A stretch of DNA of 64,000 bases. Origin: Aggregatilinea lenta (lineage in GTDB: Bacteria > Chloroflexota > Anaerolineae > Aggregatilineales > Aggregatilineaceae). The notes beneath the pieces were generated by a model, which was given only the letters and a program-made list of their open reading frames with translations, was not told the origin of the DNA and did no database searches. A program made the translations under genes and the position numbers. Location: contig NZ_BFCB01000001.1 of the NCBI RefSeq assembly GCF_003569045.1, positions 124,001-188,000 of the forward strand. The letters are read 5' to 3'. Positions 63,359 through 64,000 of the stretch are shown in pieces; within the stretch, counting starts at the first letter, position 1; every line of letters starts with the position of its first letter.

Positions 63359-64000
63359 ATGACCTCAAGCGCTTCCGTTCGCACGCGGTGGCAGATGCGG
63401 CGGCCACGCATCCAATGGTTGCCCTACGTGCTGCTGCTGCCGACGCTTTACTTCGTCTTCCTCTTCACGGTCTATCCCACCTTTAAAGTCCTGCGCGACA
63501 GCCGGATCTACTACCACCCCAGCCGCCCGGATCGCCAGATGGTCACCGACCTCAAGCTGCCCGGCATTGACGAGGCAACGCGCAGCATTCGCGGGCCGAA
63601 TAACGTCGGGCTGGCCTACTTCCGCGCGATGGTCGAGCCAGATTCGCCCGAAGGCGAAACCTTCCGGCAGGTGATCGGCAACTCGGCGCTGTATGTCGTG
63701 GGCACGGTGCCAATCAGCATGATCCTGGCGCTGCTGTTTGCGCTGCTGGTCAACCGAAAAATGCGGGGTGTCGGCATCGCGCGGCTGGCGCTGTTTTATC
63801 CGACTGTGCTGCCGATGGTCAGCGCCGCGACGATCTGGCTGTTCTTTTTCACACCCGATTACGGCCTGTGGAACCAGTTGTTCAAGTTCTTCGGCTACGG
63901 CGGCCCGCAGAACTGGGTGATCAACCCCAAACTGGCGCTGTGGTCGCTGATTATCGTGGCGATCTGGAAGAATGCGGGCTACTTCATGATCTTCTATCTC
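63359..64000 (+). CDS. ABC transporter permease (C-terminus beyond window)
   Basis: The first 214 residues are seen. WLPYVLLLPTLYFVFLFTVYP is helix 1 of a MalF/UgpA-type sugar permease. An extracytoplasmic loop of about 75 residues follows, and then helices in IGNSALYVVGTVPISMILALLFALLVN and LALFYPTVLPMVSAATIWLFFF. The frame is open at the right edge. It forms the membrane channel with a second permease and an ATPase presumably encoded beyond the window. Its ATG lies 99 bases after the binding-protein stop. Confidence 0.92.
   Translation, partial: MTSSASVRTRWQMRRPRIQWLPYVLLLPTLYFVFLFTVYPTFKVLRDSRIYYHPSRPDRQMVTDLKLPGIDEATRSIRGPNNVGLAYFRAMVEPDSPEGETFRQVIGNSALYVVGTVPISMILALLFALLVNRKMRGVGIARLALFYPTVLPMVSAATIWLFFFTPDYGLWNQLFKFFGYGGPQNWVINPKLALWSLIIVAIWKNAGYFMIFYL

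Overview
The window is a gene-dense, high-G+C bacterial chromosome segment. The gene content suggests a Chloroflexota (Anaerolineae-like) bacterium. The basis is a Gram-positive-type SOS box (CGAAC-N4-GTTCG), a caa3-type oxidase whose subunit II is fused to cytochrome c, a sortase and a VanW protein, a DUF6391-like protein, and many GTAGGGGCG...CGCCCCTAC intergenic palindromes. This placement is inference from gene content; no rRNA or other decisive marker is present.

Layout. 0-8.2 kb: a partial cupin gene, lexA with an autoregulatory SOS promoter, a UPF0173 metal hydrolase, a GT-C-type membrane glycosyltransferase, gatA, a degenerate tRNA-like remnant, a DIP1984-family protein, a response regulator with a degenerate GGDEF-like domain, and an OsmC protein. 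8.4-12.2 kb: frr-uppS-cdsA, then rho behind its own promoter and a long leader. 12.5-16.9 kb: a bicovalent-type FAD oxidoreductase, an MFS exporter and an aldo/keto reductase. 17.3-21.6 kb: the coxB-ctaD-ctaE-ctaF terminal oxidase operon. 21.8-25.3 kb: a hypothetical gene, an ECF sigma factor with its DGPF/YCII partner, a VOC protein and two DUF1801-type proteins.

25.4-29.7 kb: a hisGDCB operon with overlapping genes. It has a consensus promoter, a 17-codon His-rich leader peptide, competing stems and an intrinsic terminator, which is a textbook-style ribosome-mediated attenuator. 29.8-34.1 kb: an ABC exporter behind a leader small ORF, then HAD phosphatase, sortase and DUF6391-type genes. 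34.3-41.9 kb: holA, a GlsB-type membrane protein, a STAS protein, an MBL hydrolase, a glycine C-acetyltransferase/KAPA synthase-type enzyme, an AmmeMemoRadiSam radical SAM enzyme, ada and a cupin.

41.9-50.1 kb is a DNA-damage block. A SOS-box promoter precedes nadK, which is followed on the same strand by an FRG-domain gene, a Fic gene, a zinc-finger membrane protein and recN. radA has its own SOS-box promoter. With lexA, three promoters share one design: the LexA box fills the -35/-10 spacer.

50.2-64 kb: a VanW protein, a DUF883-like protein, an EthD-YbaK fusion and tRNA-Arg(CCG). Three very large GT-C-like membrane proteins follow. Their C-termini carry a repeated module of about 125 residues, and the last two share a nearly identical 776-bp 3' tract that looks like recent gene conversion. 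The window ends in a sugar-type ABC transporter (binding protein and partial permease).

Two short dispersed-repeat families are visible: a 120-bp element with terminal inverted repeats (two copies, opposite orientation) and the CGCCCCTAC-type palindromes (at least seven sites).
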